Part shown: positions 55,120 through 64,000 of the stretch, in pieces
Layout of the letters: each line of letters begins with the position of its first letter
Position numbering within the stretch: the first letter of the stretch is position 1
Assembly (NCBI RefSeq): GCF_016587355.1
Contig: NZ_BNJF01000004.1
Coordinates: 744,001-808,000, forward strand
Reading direction: 5' to 3'
Origin: Ktedonospora formicarum
GTDB lineage: Bacteria; Chloroflexota; Ktedonobacteria; Ktedonobacterales; Ktedonobacteraceae
DNA: 64,000 bases
The notes under the pieces: generated by a model
Told to the model about the DNA's origin: nothing
The model's input: the letters and a program-made list of their open reading frames with translations, nothing else
Database searches by the model: none
Program-made: the position numbers and the translations under genes

Positions 55120-55926
55120 TCATTGCTGTTGCGGATAGTGCGGTTGGAAGGTGCCATTCCCATTGCCGGAGTAGATGGTGATGAGGTTTCCTGGATTAGC
55201 GGTGACGATATCCAGATTCCCATCGTTGGTGAAATCGCCTACGGCTATACCAAGGAGCACAACGGAGGACTTTGGGGCTACGTAGAGCGTTGCGGGTTGG
55301 AAGTTGCCATCCCCATTGCCCAGCCCGATCCAGACGAAGCTATCGTCGTCAACAAAGACGATATCCAGGTTCCCATCATCATTGAAATCTCCCACGGCGA
55401 AAGCCCAGGGATATTTGTAATAGACATTGCCATATTTGCCTTCAACGTTTCTGGGGGTTTGCGCCTGGAAGCCGCCGTCCCCATTGCCCAACAAAACCGT
55501 GACCGTGCCGTCGTCATAGTTCGCTGTAAGGATATCCAGGTTCCCATCACGGTTGAAATCGCCCACAGCTATAGAGTGAGAATAAAAGCTACAGGGTATG
55601 GGGGGTTGCGGTTGGAAGGTACCATCCCCATAGTTCAACAAAACCGTGACCGTACCGTCGTCGTTGCCTGTGACGATATCTAGATTTCCATCGCGATTGA
55701 AATCACCTACAGCGACGGCAATGGGAGTTGCGCCAACGGGATAGGAGACAGATCCAGCCTGGAAAGTGCCATCTCCACTGTTATTCAGGTACACCAGAAC
55801 GTTGTTGTCGTCCGTGCTGGTCACGACGATATCCAGGTTTCCATCGTGATTGAAATCTCCCAGTGCTATGACTTGCTGGCCCGGTGTTAAGGAAGACGCC
55901 TCGTAGTCTTGCTGGTTGTTTGACAT
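55120..55926 (-). CDS. FG-GAP repeat protein (five repeats)
   Basis: The start is MSNNQQDYEASSLTPGQQ. The 268-residue protein consists almost entirely of FG-GAP/VCBS blades of the form AVGDFNRDGNLDIVTGNDDG ... VLLNYGDGTFQ. The D-x-N/D-x-D-G-N-x-D loops should bind Ca. Five blades are visible, which is short of a closed seven-bladed propeller. It lacks a signal peptide. It is adjacent to, and clearly related to, the N-half of the next gene (53297-54995), on the same strand, so they arose by duplication. Confidence 0.85.
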   Translation of the reverse strand: MSNNQQDYEASSLTPGQQVIALGDFNHDGNLDIVVTSTDDNNVLVYLNNSGDGTFQAGSVSYPVGATPIAVAVGDFNRDGNLDIVTGNDDGTVTVLLNYGDGTFQPQPPIPCSFYSHSIAVGDFNRDGNLDILTANYDDGTVTVLLGNGDGGFQAQTPRNVEGKYGNVYYKYPWAFAVGDFNDDGNLDIVFVDDDSFVWIGLGNGDGNFQPATLYVAPKSSVVLLGIAVGDFTNDGNLDIVTANPGNLITIYSGNGNGTFQPHYPQQQ

Positions 55927-55941
55927 GCCATACCGCTCCAT

Positions 55942-56974
55942 TCAGTGATGGCTACTCCCGCTCCCTGTGAGCATGGAGAGCCAATGGTTTCAAGGCCCTG
56001 ACTACAGATGCACAATATCCAATGGCCGACGATTGAGTGCCAGGTATTCGGGGAGAGGCGGGTCGAGGGTTGGGAGCGGGAGCACCTCTCTTTCTCATGC
56101 ATGAAGAGCGTCTCTGCTCTAGTGTATGCAAAAATCATGCATATTCTTTATTATTTACAATTCAATCGCTATTATAAGTATAATTTATCTGGAGACAAAA
56201 GGTAATAATACATACTATTTAGAGAGCATATTCGATATAGCACAATAGGGGGAATAACGAGCGGGATGGGCATTCCCTACAGCTCGGTGCGGTGAGGAGG
56301 GATGGCCGAAGTAGTTTACAGAAATAATTCATGAGCCGTCCTGCTCAGGCGTGTTTCACGTTCCTCATAGAGCCTACTGCTCAAAGAGGCTAATGAGAGC
56401 ACCAACATGAGAGTATCTCTCAAATGTGGATAGTGACATCACTTCAAAGGTTGTTCAGTATCCAAGAGGTATTAAGCCCACGAGATGTGCAACGAGAGAA
56501 ACTCAAGCAAAGATTTAGTGAGTTGTAGTGTTTGGTCCACTGACGGACCTGTGCAAACAACTGATCAGCTAGCCATAATCGCGTTGGAACCAGCATCGCC
56601 AAGGCCATCTAGATCACTTGCTTTCTCACTTTAACCCGGATCTCACCGGCTTGGGCATGACTCATGCGTCAGATCGGCATGGTGCACAAGATCTTCATGC
56701 ACTCGTTGGCAGTGCTATCCAGCTCGATCACGCCATATAGCAATCGTGCGATCATACGCACCACAATGTTTCCTCGCCCCTTTGGCCTCTTGCAGAACGA
56801 GTCGGATTGGGGCAAAATTGGAGGGACACATCCATTGACTCTTTCGTTCTTTCTGCATAAGGAAAGTGTGGTATACAACGCATCATTTTTCAAGCCTCCT
56901 TTCCCTTTCACCATTTCATGTAGCTGTACCACGACAAGCAAACCAGGGCACTATGCATACTTGCAACGTATGCA
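55942..56974. other. One-kilobase gap without a supported gene
   Basis: The left part holds the AT-rich probable promoter of the FG-GAP gene (about 56130-56220). The remainder shows only short frames with no recognised motif and reads as degenerate sequence up to the STAND pseudogene. Confidence 0.4.
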
Positions 56975-58374
56975 TATCTACGGGTTGACTGGATAATTGC
57001 TGGACGTGATAAGCTTTGGCCTGGACCAGGGCAACGGGAGCGCAGCTCCTTTCCCGATTATGGTTACAAAGACCTTCTTCCATTTGATCGTGGTCTCTCG
57101 ATAAACTTCAACTCGGAAGATGTAGGTACTTTTACCCCTGATAATATCCGCGAGTACTTTGAGCAGTTATGCCAGCTTTTCCCAGGCGCCCCTGTACTCC
57201 CCGCACTGACAGACGAAGAGATCGTGCGTATTTGGGATGTCACCAAAGGCATACCGCTTGCGATTAAGATCGCGGCTGGACTCTATAGCGAATGGGTATC
57301 GATTGACCAGATCACAGAAGAGGTTGAGGGCCGCAAAGAAATCATCGATAAAATGGTTTATCGGTATCTCCAGCACACACGTATTGATGGAGAGGAACGC
57401 AATAAACTCTCGCCCTTTTACGCCGAACGGATCAGCCAGCGACCATGTCTGCTGCCCTCGGCCTGACTCCAGAGGAGGCAAAAACACAATACAAAGAGAC
57501 ACTGAACCACCTGCACCGCCGTTATAGCTTTATTTTTACAGAAAAAGGCGAGCCATCGCTCCACCAGGAAGTACACTACTTCTAACGAAGAGGCTGAACT
57601 TATAGGAGGTTTCTTCGCTAACGCGCTCTCAGTTCGCGAGCAAAACAGATGGATATGGGCTGCCAGAAGCCTCGTCTTCTCATACAGTTATAATCCACTT
57701 TCGGAAGAACTACAGGGACTTGAAGAGCTCTCCAAACTCTTCTCTCAAGAGGTAAAACTTCCGGCACTCTTAAATTATCCCAAAGAGCTTCAAGCCGCGC
57801 TCTGGTGGCGATTAGGAGAAGCGTATCTTACAAGTGATACCATGAAAGCCGTGCAGTGGTATGAGAAAGCGTCCAATCAACTTCCTGAGGAAGAAGAAGT
57901 GAAGGAGGCCCTCGCGGAAGCCTGGTATCAGCAGGGTACAGATCGCCTCTTAGCGAAGCACTATGAAGAGAGTATATCAGCTCTGTCTCGCACAATTGAA
58001 CTAAGTCCAACACACGTAAATGCTTACATCAATCGGGGCGTGACTTACTACGATCAGAAGGAGTACGCTAAAGCCATTGTTGACTATACGCGCGCTTTAA
58101 GAGCCAAATATCCATTTAGCGCGTGGATACGTGTATCTGTGGCTAAAAGATATTTAAACAGAACGCTACATCACAAGATGCGCTCTTCTGGAAAGGGATG
58201 CTTTGCGCTTATTATTACCGTAGTCGACCCCAACTGGCAATGGAAGCTCTAGAGAAGGCGCTCTCCACAGGACTGCCTCCAATCTTGCTTCGCCCTCTCT
58301 ACTGGCTGCAAACGGATAATCCATCCTTCTTCGAGGACTACGCCAGGCCATTGTTAGAGCGATATGTGGTATAG
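56975..58374 (+). pseudogene. Broken STAND (NB-ARC-like) ATPase with TPR C-terminus
   Basis: Pieces of one large signalling ATPase can be read in order: IIAGRDKLWPG, YGYKDLLPFDRGLSINFNSE, DVTKGIPLAIKIAAGLY (the GxP motif of STAND NTPases) and, after a shift near 57440, DQPATMSAALGLTPEEAKTQ and HRRYSFIFTEKGEPSLHQEV to a stop at 57586. Then follow RALSV-region helices and TPRs (ALAEAWYQQGTDRLLAKHYE; HVNAYINRGVTYYDQKEYAK). After another shift near 58190 the C-terminus is LCAYYYRSRPQLAMEALEKA ... FEDYARPLLERYVV. The P-loop half is missing. Confidence 0.75.
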
Positions 58375-58383
58375 GGTCGTGCT

Positions 58384-58692
58384 GTGGACAATCCACGACA
58401 ACTGCATTTTCGCGCAGAAGCCCACTATGAAGCGCTTCAGGCCGCTCGCCAGCGCCAAACGATGAAAGAGTTCAAAGAACGATATGCCAAGCGGTCAGGG
58501 ATTGAAGGCACCATTACCCAAGGCGCCTGGGCATTTGATCTCTGGAGGTGCCGTTATCTTGGCATCGCCAAAACCCATCTTCAACATCTTCTGACGGCTG
58601 TTGCCATGAATGTGGTGCGCCTCTATCGGTGGCACATGGGAGAAACTCCCTCTCAACCATATATCTCCTGTTTTGCTGCTCTGGCTGCTTAA
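58384..58692 (+). pseudogene. C-terminal scrap of an IS1182-like transposase
   Basis: The frame gives YEALQAARQRQTMKEFKERY, AKRSGIEGTITQGAWAFDLW, RCRYLGIAKTHLQHLLTAVA and MNVVRLYRWHMGETP, the conserved end of IS1182 transposases including the catalytic Glu in GIEGT. The N-terminal three quarters are lost; the gap 58693-58944 holds nothing clear. Confidence 0.75.
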
Positions 58693-58944
58693 ACTATTCG
58701 CCAACAAAATCAAAAGTTGTGGCGCCCCCTGTACTAAGGGCACCACAGTTGTAGGGGCAAAATGAGCGAAGCTACTGTGGCAAAGTACCAGTTCCATTAG
58801 CTCTTTCGAGTAATTCCACTTTTCTGAGACAGTTGTGATCTATCCACTTCGATAACTAATCAAGTACACTCATAAGGGAATGCCAGTGGTGCTACTTTGC
58901 GGGCTGTGATAGCCTGGCTCATGCGACCCCGCGATGACTTCTAT

Positions 58945-59559
58945 TTAGAGCGCTGCTTCCACCTGAGCAAGAAGCTCAAAGAAATCTTTCGAATTCAGAG
59001 TCGCACTCAGACCTATTAGACCTGTCTTTCTGGGAAGCGAATGAACGACAAGAAGCGGGCTAGGTGCCTGGGGGATGATTTTCAGGTATCTCTCTATCTC
59101 GAACCGGTATTGGCCCAACTCGGACTCTGTTTGTGTGAGCTTATTGGCATTTTTGATCAGCGCCCCACTGGCGTTCAGGCGAACCGTCGTCTGGGCTTCA
59201 CCTACAAACTTAGAATTGCCAAAGATTTTGGGAGGCTCCAGACTGACCTCGCCACCAACAGGCTTTGCGAGCGGAGCTGAATAGGTAAGTGATCCGAGGA
59301 GCGCGCCTAACCCCTGGCGATCAATCTTGACCTGGAGTTGAAACGGTCGTGGTAGAGAGAGGGAGAACTGGATAAGAAATAGGGTGGTCGAGAAATTCAA
59401 GGCATCCAAAAGCAAACCTTTCACAGAAATCCCATTCTCTCCTGTGTGGATGACCTGACACGGTAATTGCGTCGGGGCACCTAGTTCCTTACGGAGCGTC
59501 GCTTCAATGAGAGGAACAATCTTATTGGGATCCTGAGAATTGTAGGCGAAGTTCAACAT
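58945..59559 (-). CDS. Hypothetical protein, about 204 residues
   Basis: The start MLNFAYNSQDPNKIVPLIEA (ATG at 59557-59559) follows GAAAGGA. The protein has an alpha-helical start, then a beta-rich part (SLPRPFQLQVKIDRQGLGAL; VSLEPPKIFGNSKFVGEAQT) and a C-terminal part (YRFEIERYLKIIPQAPSPLL, VVHSLPRKTGLIGLSATLNS). No signal peptide or membrane helix is present. I do not recognise a family; the codon pattern and ribosome site support a real gene. It stands alone. Confidence 0.65.
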   Translation of the reverse strand: MLNFAYNSQDPNKIVPLIEATLRKELGAPTQLPCQVIHTGENGISVKGLLLDALNFSTTLFLIQFSLSLPRPFQLQVKIDRQGLGALLGSLTYSAPLAKPVGGEVSLEPPKIFGNSKFVGEAQTTVRLNASGALIKNANKLTQTESELGQYRFEIERYLKIIPQAPSPLLVVHSLPRKTGLIGLSATLNSKDFFELLAQVEAAL

Positions 59560-60235
59560 GTGCAAATCCTTTCGCGGCTATGTAGTAGTGTTGATACAAG
59601 TGCTCGACGACCTCAAAACGTGATGCCAGCCGGAATGCAGCGCCACTAGAGCAGGAATGTAATAATGCTCAATGCAAGCTATGCATATGGCAGAGGTTAT
59701 AAGGAGTCATAACCTTCATTTGATGGCATGGTCCATCAGAACCAACTATAGATAGATGTCATCTCCAGGCTGATCATCAGGGAGTCTATAGTCGAACGAC
59801 AGGCGGTAAGGAGCCATTATAGCAAGGAAGCAATGAAAGAGCTGTGATCTAGTTCACTCACTATGTGCAAAAAGTAACTCTGCTGGCGAATGGTATTTCG
59901 GGCATACAAACAACATTTATTACCTCTTTATCATGTAATACATCATTTTTCTGATTATTTCTCCGTAAAAGAAATCACTTTGTGCCCCCCCATTGCCATT
60001 CGCCAATAGAGTCGATTTGTAGCACAGCAAGCGTACAAGGCAGGCGAGTAAACGCCCACCGCCATTGACTTGCACCGAGAGATCCATGAACGTCAACGTG
60101 AAGAGTGCCACCTTCTCGAAAAGGTGGGTCGGTGGTACGTTTCCATTACCGTGCTGTCAAAAAGACGTCCTGCCACTGATCCTGTCAGAACCAACCAACA
60201 CAACTCGATTCTATGAGAGCCTTGTTCGTGGGAAA
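59560..60235. other. Gap without a supported gene
   Basis: Short frames only. An AT-rich stretch lies around 59920-59970. The right end leads into the shared upstream element of the SRPBCC gene. Confidence 0.4.
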
Positions 60236-60285
60236 GCAAGATCGGAGAAGTTTTTTCTGGTCCCTGGTTCTATACTGTTTCTGCG
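60236..60285 (+). promoter_or_regulatory. Shared 50-bp upstream element, copy B (before SRPBCC gene)
   Basis: GCAAGATCGGAGAAGTTTTT, then TCCCTGG and TATACTGTTTCTGC, ending 26 bases before the start codon. It matches copy A (21824-21873) at most positions with a one-base gap in the T-run, and copy C (23294-23340) in order and spacing. Confidence 0.55.
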
Positions 60286-60311
60286 CGGCACTCCAAAAGA
60301 GAAGGAAAGAA

Positions 60312-60818
60312 ATGAGCAACGACCACTCAATACAGGACACAAATAAGCGTGACCTCGTTGTTACCCGTGTCTTTGACGCCTCGGTCGAGCACGTATGGAA
60401 AGCCTGGTCCGACCCTAAGTACGTCATGCAATGGTGGGGACCAGAGGGGTTCACCTCGCCACAAACCACTATGAATTTTCGGGAAGGTGGAACATCACTC
60501 GTCTGTATGCGTTCACCCGAATACGGAGATCACTACAGCACCTGGCAGTACGAGAAAATCATACCCATGCAGCAGATCGAATATATCCACAACTTGTCAG
60601 ACAAAGATGGAAATCTAGTCGATCCGATCTCGATGGGGATGCCACCAGATTTTCCGCAGAATCAGCGTCATACCGTCACCTTCAAAGACTTGGGAAACAG
60701 CAAGACGGAAATGACTGTGACCGAACACGATTGGCCAGTGAGCCAGATGATGGAGATGTCCAAATTGGGCTTGGAGCAGTGCCTCAAGAAAATGGCTACA
60801 AGTCTCGTATCGATTTAA
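60312..60818 (+). CDS. SRPBCC/AHSA1-like domain protein
   Basis: This is a 168-residue START-like protein starting MSNDHSIQDTNKRDLVVTRV after GAAGGAAAG. AHSA1 signatures are VTRVFDASVEHVWKAWSDPK, MQWWGPEGFTSPQTTMNFRE, GDHYSTWQYEKIIPMQQIEY and the end KTEMTVTEHDWPVSQMMEMS. Such proteins bind hydrophobic ligands and commonly sit in ArsR-controlled operons. Here the ArsR gene is 37 kb away, but a shared upstream element links them. It is probably co-transcribed with the hydrolase 12 bases downstream. Confidence 0.9.
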   Translation: MSNDHSIQDTNKRDLVVTRVFDASVEHVWKAWSDPKYVMQWWGPEGFTSPQTTMNFREGGTSLVCMRSPEYGDHYSTWQYEKIIPMQQIEYIHNLSDKDGNLVDPISMGMPPDFPQNQRHTVTFKDLGNSKTEMTVTEHDWPVSQMMEMSKLGLEQCLKKMATSLVSI

Positions 60819-60830
60819 AGACAAGGGGTG

Positions 60831-61661
60831 ATGCACGTGACCACCAACAAACATCAGAGCGGCAACTACGCACGGGTCAATGGGCTGGATCTCTACTACG
60901 AACTCCACGGGAACGGGCAGCCACTGGTAGTGCTTCCTGGCTCCTTCTGGACCATCGAAGCAATGGGAGACGTGGTCCCACAACTTGCCACGACGCGACA
61001 GGTCATTGCGGTTGAGTTGCAAGGACATGGGCATACCGCTGACATTGATCGCTCGTTGTCCTACGAATCAATGGCCGACGATATCGCCGCACTCATTACA
61101 TTCCTTGGACTCGAACAGGCCGATCTCTTCGGTTACTCTCTGGGAGGTGGCGTCGCGCTGCAAACTGCTATCCGACACCCAGGGGTGGTGCGCAAACTGG
61201 CAGTGGCCTCAGTTCCTTTTAAACAAGATGGTCGCTATCCCGAAGACCTGGCAGCCATGAGCGCCATAAGCGCCGAAGCATTCGCTGGGACGCCGATCTA
61301 CGATGCCTATCTGCGAACCTCTCCAGCGCCTGAAGCCTGGCCCACCGTGGTAGACAAGGTAAGACAGCTGGTGACCTCCGACTACGACTGGACCGCAGGT
61401 GTGGCGACACTCAAAACTCCTACCTTGATCCTGGTGGGGGATGCTGACGGCCTGCACCTGGCACACGTGATAGAGTTTTTTGGTCTGCTGGGTGGTGGCC
61501 AGGGGGATGGCGATCTGTCCGGTTTGCCGCATTCTTCACTCGCAGTACTGCCAGCCACGACGCATGTGGGCTGGGCTCCTCCCTACCATGGGATCATGAC
61601 GCGCACCCACCTGCTCCCAATCCTCACCGAATTCCTTGATGCACCGATGCCAGACAGATAG
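60831..61661 (+). CDS. Alpha/beta-hydrolase
   Basis: This is about 276 residues; the ATG at 60831 follows AAGGGG, and a GTG one codon earlier is also possible. The oxyanion region is GQPLVVLPGSFWTIEAMG, the nucleophile elbow is LFGYSLGGGVALQTAIRHPG (Ser in GYSLGG), the acid Asp is in LILVGDADGLHLAHVIEFF and the His is in LPATTHVGWAPPYHG. Closest in pattern to small haloperoxidase/esterase-type hydrolases. It follows the SRPBCC gene directly, probably one transcript. Confidence 0.9.
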   Translation: MHVTTNKHQSGNYARVNGLDLYYELHGNGQPLVVLPGSFWTIEAMGDVVPQLATTRQVIAVELQGHGHTADIDRSLSYESMADDIAALITFLGLEQADLFGYSLGGGVALQTAIRHPGVVRKLAVASVPFKQDGRYPEDLAAMSAISAEAFAGTPIYDAYLRTSPAPEAWPTVVDKVRQLVTSDYDWTAGVATLKTPTLILVGDADGLHLAHVIEFFGLLGGGQGDGDLSGLPHSSLAVLPATTHVGWAPPYHGIMTRTHLLPILTEFLDAPMPDR

Positions 61662-61959
61662 GCGAGCGGCAGGGGCGCAAAAAAGGAGCCGGTTTCGCAG
61701 CCTCCTGCATCCTAAAAACCAAGCGAGCTACATCAGAGAAGATCAACGTTGGTTCCTTCAATGGCGCAGAAGAAGCTTGAGATCATCCAACTTCCTCTGC
61801 TTGATCACGACGAGAATCCGCGGCTACAGGTCCCAGAGTGACTAGATTTCGGGTTGGCGCAGTTCTCCGATGAATTCCTGTATATCCCTGGCGTAGAGGT
61901 CCGGCTCTTCCCAAGCCATGAATGACCACCACGAGGGAATTCGGTGAAATGTACCAGGT

Positions 61960-62191
61960 TGACGAAGCGAGCCGCCACCCATGCCAGGATCAAATATTCA
62001 CGCTCGAAGGGATATGATACATCGGCGTCGTGAGAAGTGAGACCACAGATCTCAGCCCAGGAGAGCGCAGCCTCCAGATTTCCTGGGACCTCTTCATGTA
62101 TCAGGGCCATACCTTGCTGCAAGTGCTGTTCTGCCTCCTCCAGATCATTCCACTCACGCAAGAGGCTCCCCAGGCCAAAGGGGGAAACCAC
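61960..62191 (-). pseudogene. TPR-region scrap of a MalT-like LuxR regulator
   Basis: GLGSLLREWNDLEEAEQHLQ, QGMALI and, later, DVSYPFEREYLILA are the recurrent TPR-like units of large LuxR/MalT regulators. Reading decays after that. The right side is bounded by the IS1634-type insertion at 62195. Between 61662 and 61960 nothing clear is visible. Confidence 0.6.
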
Positions 62192-62200
62192 TCCTCATCT

Positions 62201-63936
62201 CCCACATTCCGCAGTTTTAATCTGAAAAAAAATAGAATTGTTGAGAGGCAGGCCCCAATAAAGAAAGGATCTGATGATGCAATGGTTGCAAGCGGAGGAC
62301 AAGCGATTGCGTGGTGGCTGCGGTGCGGATGTGCAACAATTCAACGCCTTCAAAGCATTGGAAGACCCAGCGCATCGTCGGTCGAGCCGTGGGCTTGTTG
62401 ACTTGATTGGGGATAGTTTGCCCAGTTGCCTCTAATTGCTCACGCAAGCGATGTTCCGCCAGACGGTACACCAACAAGGCAAGCACCATGATCAAGCTCA
62501 GGGCCACGATGCGTTCTGGCTTTTTCACAAAAACCGAGGACGCCAGGAACAAGGGATCTTTCAGGAACCGGAAGCCCCGTTCGACGCTTCCCTGTTCCAG
62601 ATACAGGTTGATCAACGCATCGTTGGATATCTCGGCTTCATCCACCACATTGCTGGCAATGACAAAGCAGGCTTTGCGCTGGGCGAAGGCCAACAGTTTG
62701 CTTTCGTTGAGGAGAACCTGGGGCGTGACACTCCAACGCACCCCGCTTGGCTGCGCATTGCGTGCAGGACGGCCTCGTCCTTCAAAAACCGCCTGGCTCT
62801 TCAGTTCCATCGAGGCATCCAGCCACTGCGGCAGCCCTTTGAGACTTTGTTCCCAGGCCTGTTGCGCATCCTCTCGGCAGGCAAATGCCTTCGTGCTCAC
62901 ATGCCACACCTTCTTGCTCCACATTTCCAGTTGCTTGTCGGCCTGCTTGCGCGCCGTCTGCAACGCTCGCTTGATCCCAGCATCACTGCGAACGATGATC
63001 CACCGCTCAGGCCCCTGAGGCAGATCCATGTGCTGCACGACCAGGTGACGAATTCCATCGGCACTGGGTTGCCACGCCTCCTCGTCTTGCATCACGGCGG
63101 CTTTGGCTTCTTTGCTCGTTTCGGGGACGCGACTGACCCACCGTACCCCAGTTTGATTGAGCTGGCGCATGTTCTCTGCACTGTAGAGGCCACTATCGGC
63201 CACGTAGAGCGGGTTTTCCTCGGGTTCTGTCTCTTGCAATTGGGCATGCAGGTCGGCAATCACCTTGATCAGGCTCTCTTTATCGCTGCGGTTGCCCGAA
63301 AGCGGCTGCAAAAAGAGCGGAATATCCCCTTGATGGGTGGTCGCCAGAGCCAGCATCCACTGTTTGAGATCTTCGCGATGATCGCGCGAGTAGCCATAGG
63401 TGACTGCAATGACGTGCTCATGTTCCTGCTCGGTTTCATAGGCTCCATTCACCGAAAACGAGGTCGTATCCACATGCACGTGCTGGGCTGTTATCCCAAA
63501 ACGTTGCCGGGCCTGATGGGCAATGCCAGCGAACACCGTGGTCACATCGTGCTCATAGAGCCAATCAAGGGTACGTCCCAGGCAATCATCATTGAGCATG
63601 TCCGCGCTGATGCCGGCTCCCAAGAGGTGCGCGACCGGTTTATTTTCGAAGAATTGTGGCACCAGATAGAGCTGACGATTGGCAAAGCCCAATCCATTGA
63701 GAATCATGGCGACAGTGGAGGTCCCGTAACTCACTGCGCGCTGTTGGTTGGGTTCCAAGGCATCCAACCACTGCGCCAAGCCCAATTCCTGGCACACGCC
63801 CGCCACAATGCCCAAATGGTCCAAACGTTCGTTCTGGTAATCCTCAGCTCGTTGCATGCTTTTTCTACTCCTTGCGCGTTCTGAGATTACCTTATCCAAT
63901 TTCAGTTTTCCTGTCAATTACCCTGCGGAATGTGGG
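62201..63936 (-). mobile_element. IS1634-type insertion sequence with 6-bp target duplication
   Basis: Terminal inverted repeats CCCACATTCCGCAG (left, 62201-62214) and CTGCGGAATGTGGG (right, 63923-63936) are perfect over 14 bases. TCATCT flanks both sides (62195-62200 and 63937-63942), a 6-bp target duplication. The intact ends, intact transposase and exact duplication indicate recent insertion. Confidence 0.92.
62217..63857 (-). CDS. IS1634-type DDE transposase
   Basis: This is about 546 residues from MQRAEDYQNERLDHLGIVAG (ATG at 63855-63857, GGAG upstream); a longer frame reaches 63917. The catalytic triad can be placed: Asp in HVHVDTTSFSVNGAYE, Asp in NPLYVADSGLYSAENM, and Glu in LEQGSVERGFRFLKDP. 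GYSRDHREDLKQWMLAL is typical of the family. It is complete, with no stops, inside perfect terminal repeats, so it is probably active. Confidence 0.93.
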   Translation of the reverse strand: MQRAEDYQNERLDHLGIVAGVCQELGLAQWLDALEPNQQRAVSYGTSTVAMILNGLGFANRQLYLVPQFFENKPVAHLLGAGISADMLNDDCLGRTLDWLYEHDVTTVFAGIAHQARQRFGITAQHVHVDTTSFSVNGAYETEQEHEHVIAVTYGYSRDHREDLKQWMLALATTHQGDIPLFLQPLSGNRSDKESLIKVIADLHAQLQETEPEENPLYVADSGLYSAENMRQLNQTGVRWVSRVPETSKEAKAAVMQDEEAWQPSADGIRHLVVQHMDLPQGPERWIIVRSDAGIKRALQTARKQADKQLEMWSKKVWHVSTKAFACREDAQQAWEQSLKGLPQWLDASMELKSQAVFEGRGRPARNAQPSGVRWSVTPQVLLNESKLLAFAQRKACFVIASNVVDEAEISNDALINLYLEQGSVERGFRFLKDPLFLASSVFVKKPERIVALSLIMVLALLVYRLAEHRLREQLEATGQTIPNQVNKPTARPTMRWVFQCFEGVELLHIRTAATTQSLVLRLQPLHHQILSLLGPASQQFYFFSD

Positions 63937-64000
63937 TCATCTGGTTTCTTTTATCACTTTTCTGTAAATTGGTATGCTTTGGGAAGTGCAAACGAGCTTT

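Noticed and set aside
55123..55683. 186-codon plus-strand frame with regular repeats
   Set aside because: The repeats (such as DDIQVPI) are the antisense of the FG-GAP repeats, not a separate protein.
62436..63884. 482-codon plus-strand frame
   Set aside because: Antisense shadow of the IS1634 transposase.

Overview
The window looks like accessory-rich chromosome from a Ktedonobacteria-type Chloroflexota (inference). The clues are several wrecked MalT-like LuxR regulators, a broken STAND ATPase/TPR gene of the kind expanded in that class, many IS607/IS605/IS1182/IS1634/ISKra4-type remnants, mid-range GC, and stand-alone secreted glycosidases. No rRNA, tRNA or CRISPR array was seen.

Layout. 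1-2.7 kb: a run of small secreted proteins on the minus strand among regulator and transposon scraps. 2.7-5.2 kb: a MITE and a GC-rich secreted beta-helix glycosidase (GH87-like). 5.2-7.2 kb: empty. 7.2-9.0 kb: an Old Yellow Enzyme divergent from an Lrp/AsnC regulator. 9.2-12.8 kb: a dead resolvase and a dead tnpB split by a complete group II intron whose ends can be placed to the base. 13-18.1 kb: an F420/PPOX protein and a paoB-paoC-paoA type molybdenum aldehyde oxidoreductase operon. 18.1-28.1 kb: small regulators and enzymes (MarR/SnoaL, VOC, ArsR-VOC, dienelactone hydrolase) among transposase debris, ending with an intact solitary TnpB of about 550 residues. 28.4-37.8 kb: an alpha-mannan utilisation locus made of GH125, GH76-CBM32, a sugar ABC importer, a LacI regulator and a second GH76, with a repeated operator ATGACAACGATGTCAT. 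38-45 kb: a second MITE, an acetyltransferase, a MerR/hydrolase pair, and a NarL-type two-component system. 45.4-50.8 kb: a MacB/FtsX-type ABC transporter, a small membrane protein and a PDZ-S41 protease. 51-56 kb: a membrane-anchored protein with a carbohydrate-binding-like domain and two FG-GAP repeat proteins. 56-64 kb: a broken STAND/TPR gene, an SRPBCC/hydrolase pair, and a recent IS1634-type insertion with a 6-bp target duplication.

How genes fit together. GH76 (endo-alpha-1,6-mannanase), GH125 (exo-alpha-1,6-mannosidase), the importer and the LacI operators form one regulon that should depolymerise a fungal-type mannan backbone and import the fragments. The separate GH87-like enzyme suggests alpha-1,3-glucan, another fungal wall polymer, as a target. 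The kinase/response regulator next to the ABC exporter and protease resembles an envelope-response module.

Caution. Five frameshifts, in four otherwise well-conserved genes (paoC, GH76, S41 protease, FG-GAP protein with two), are each repaired by adding one G to a G-run. This points to homopolymer undercalling in the assembly, or less likely to real slippage. Those genes are annotated as their repaired spans.
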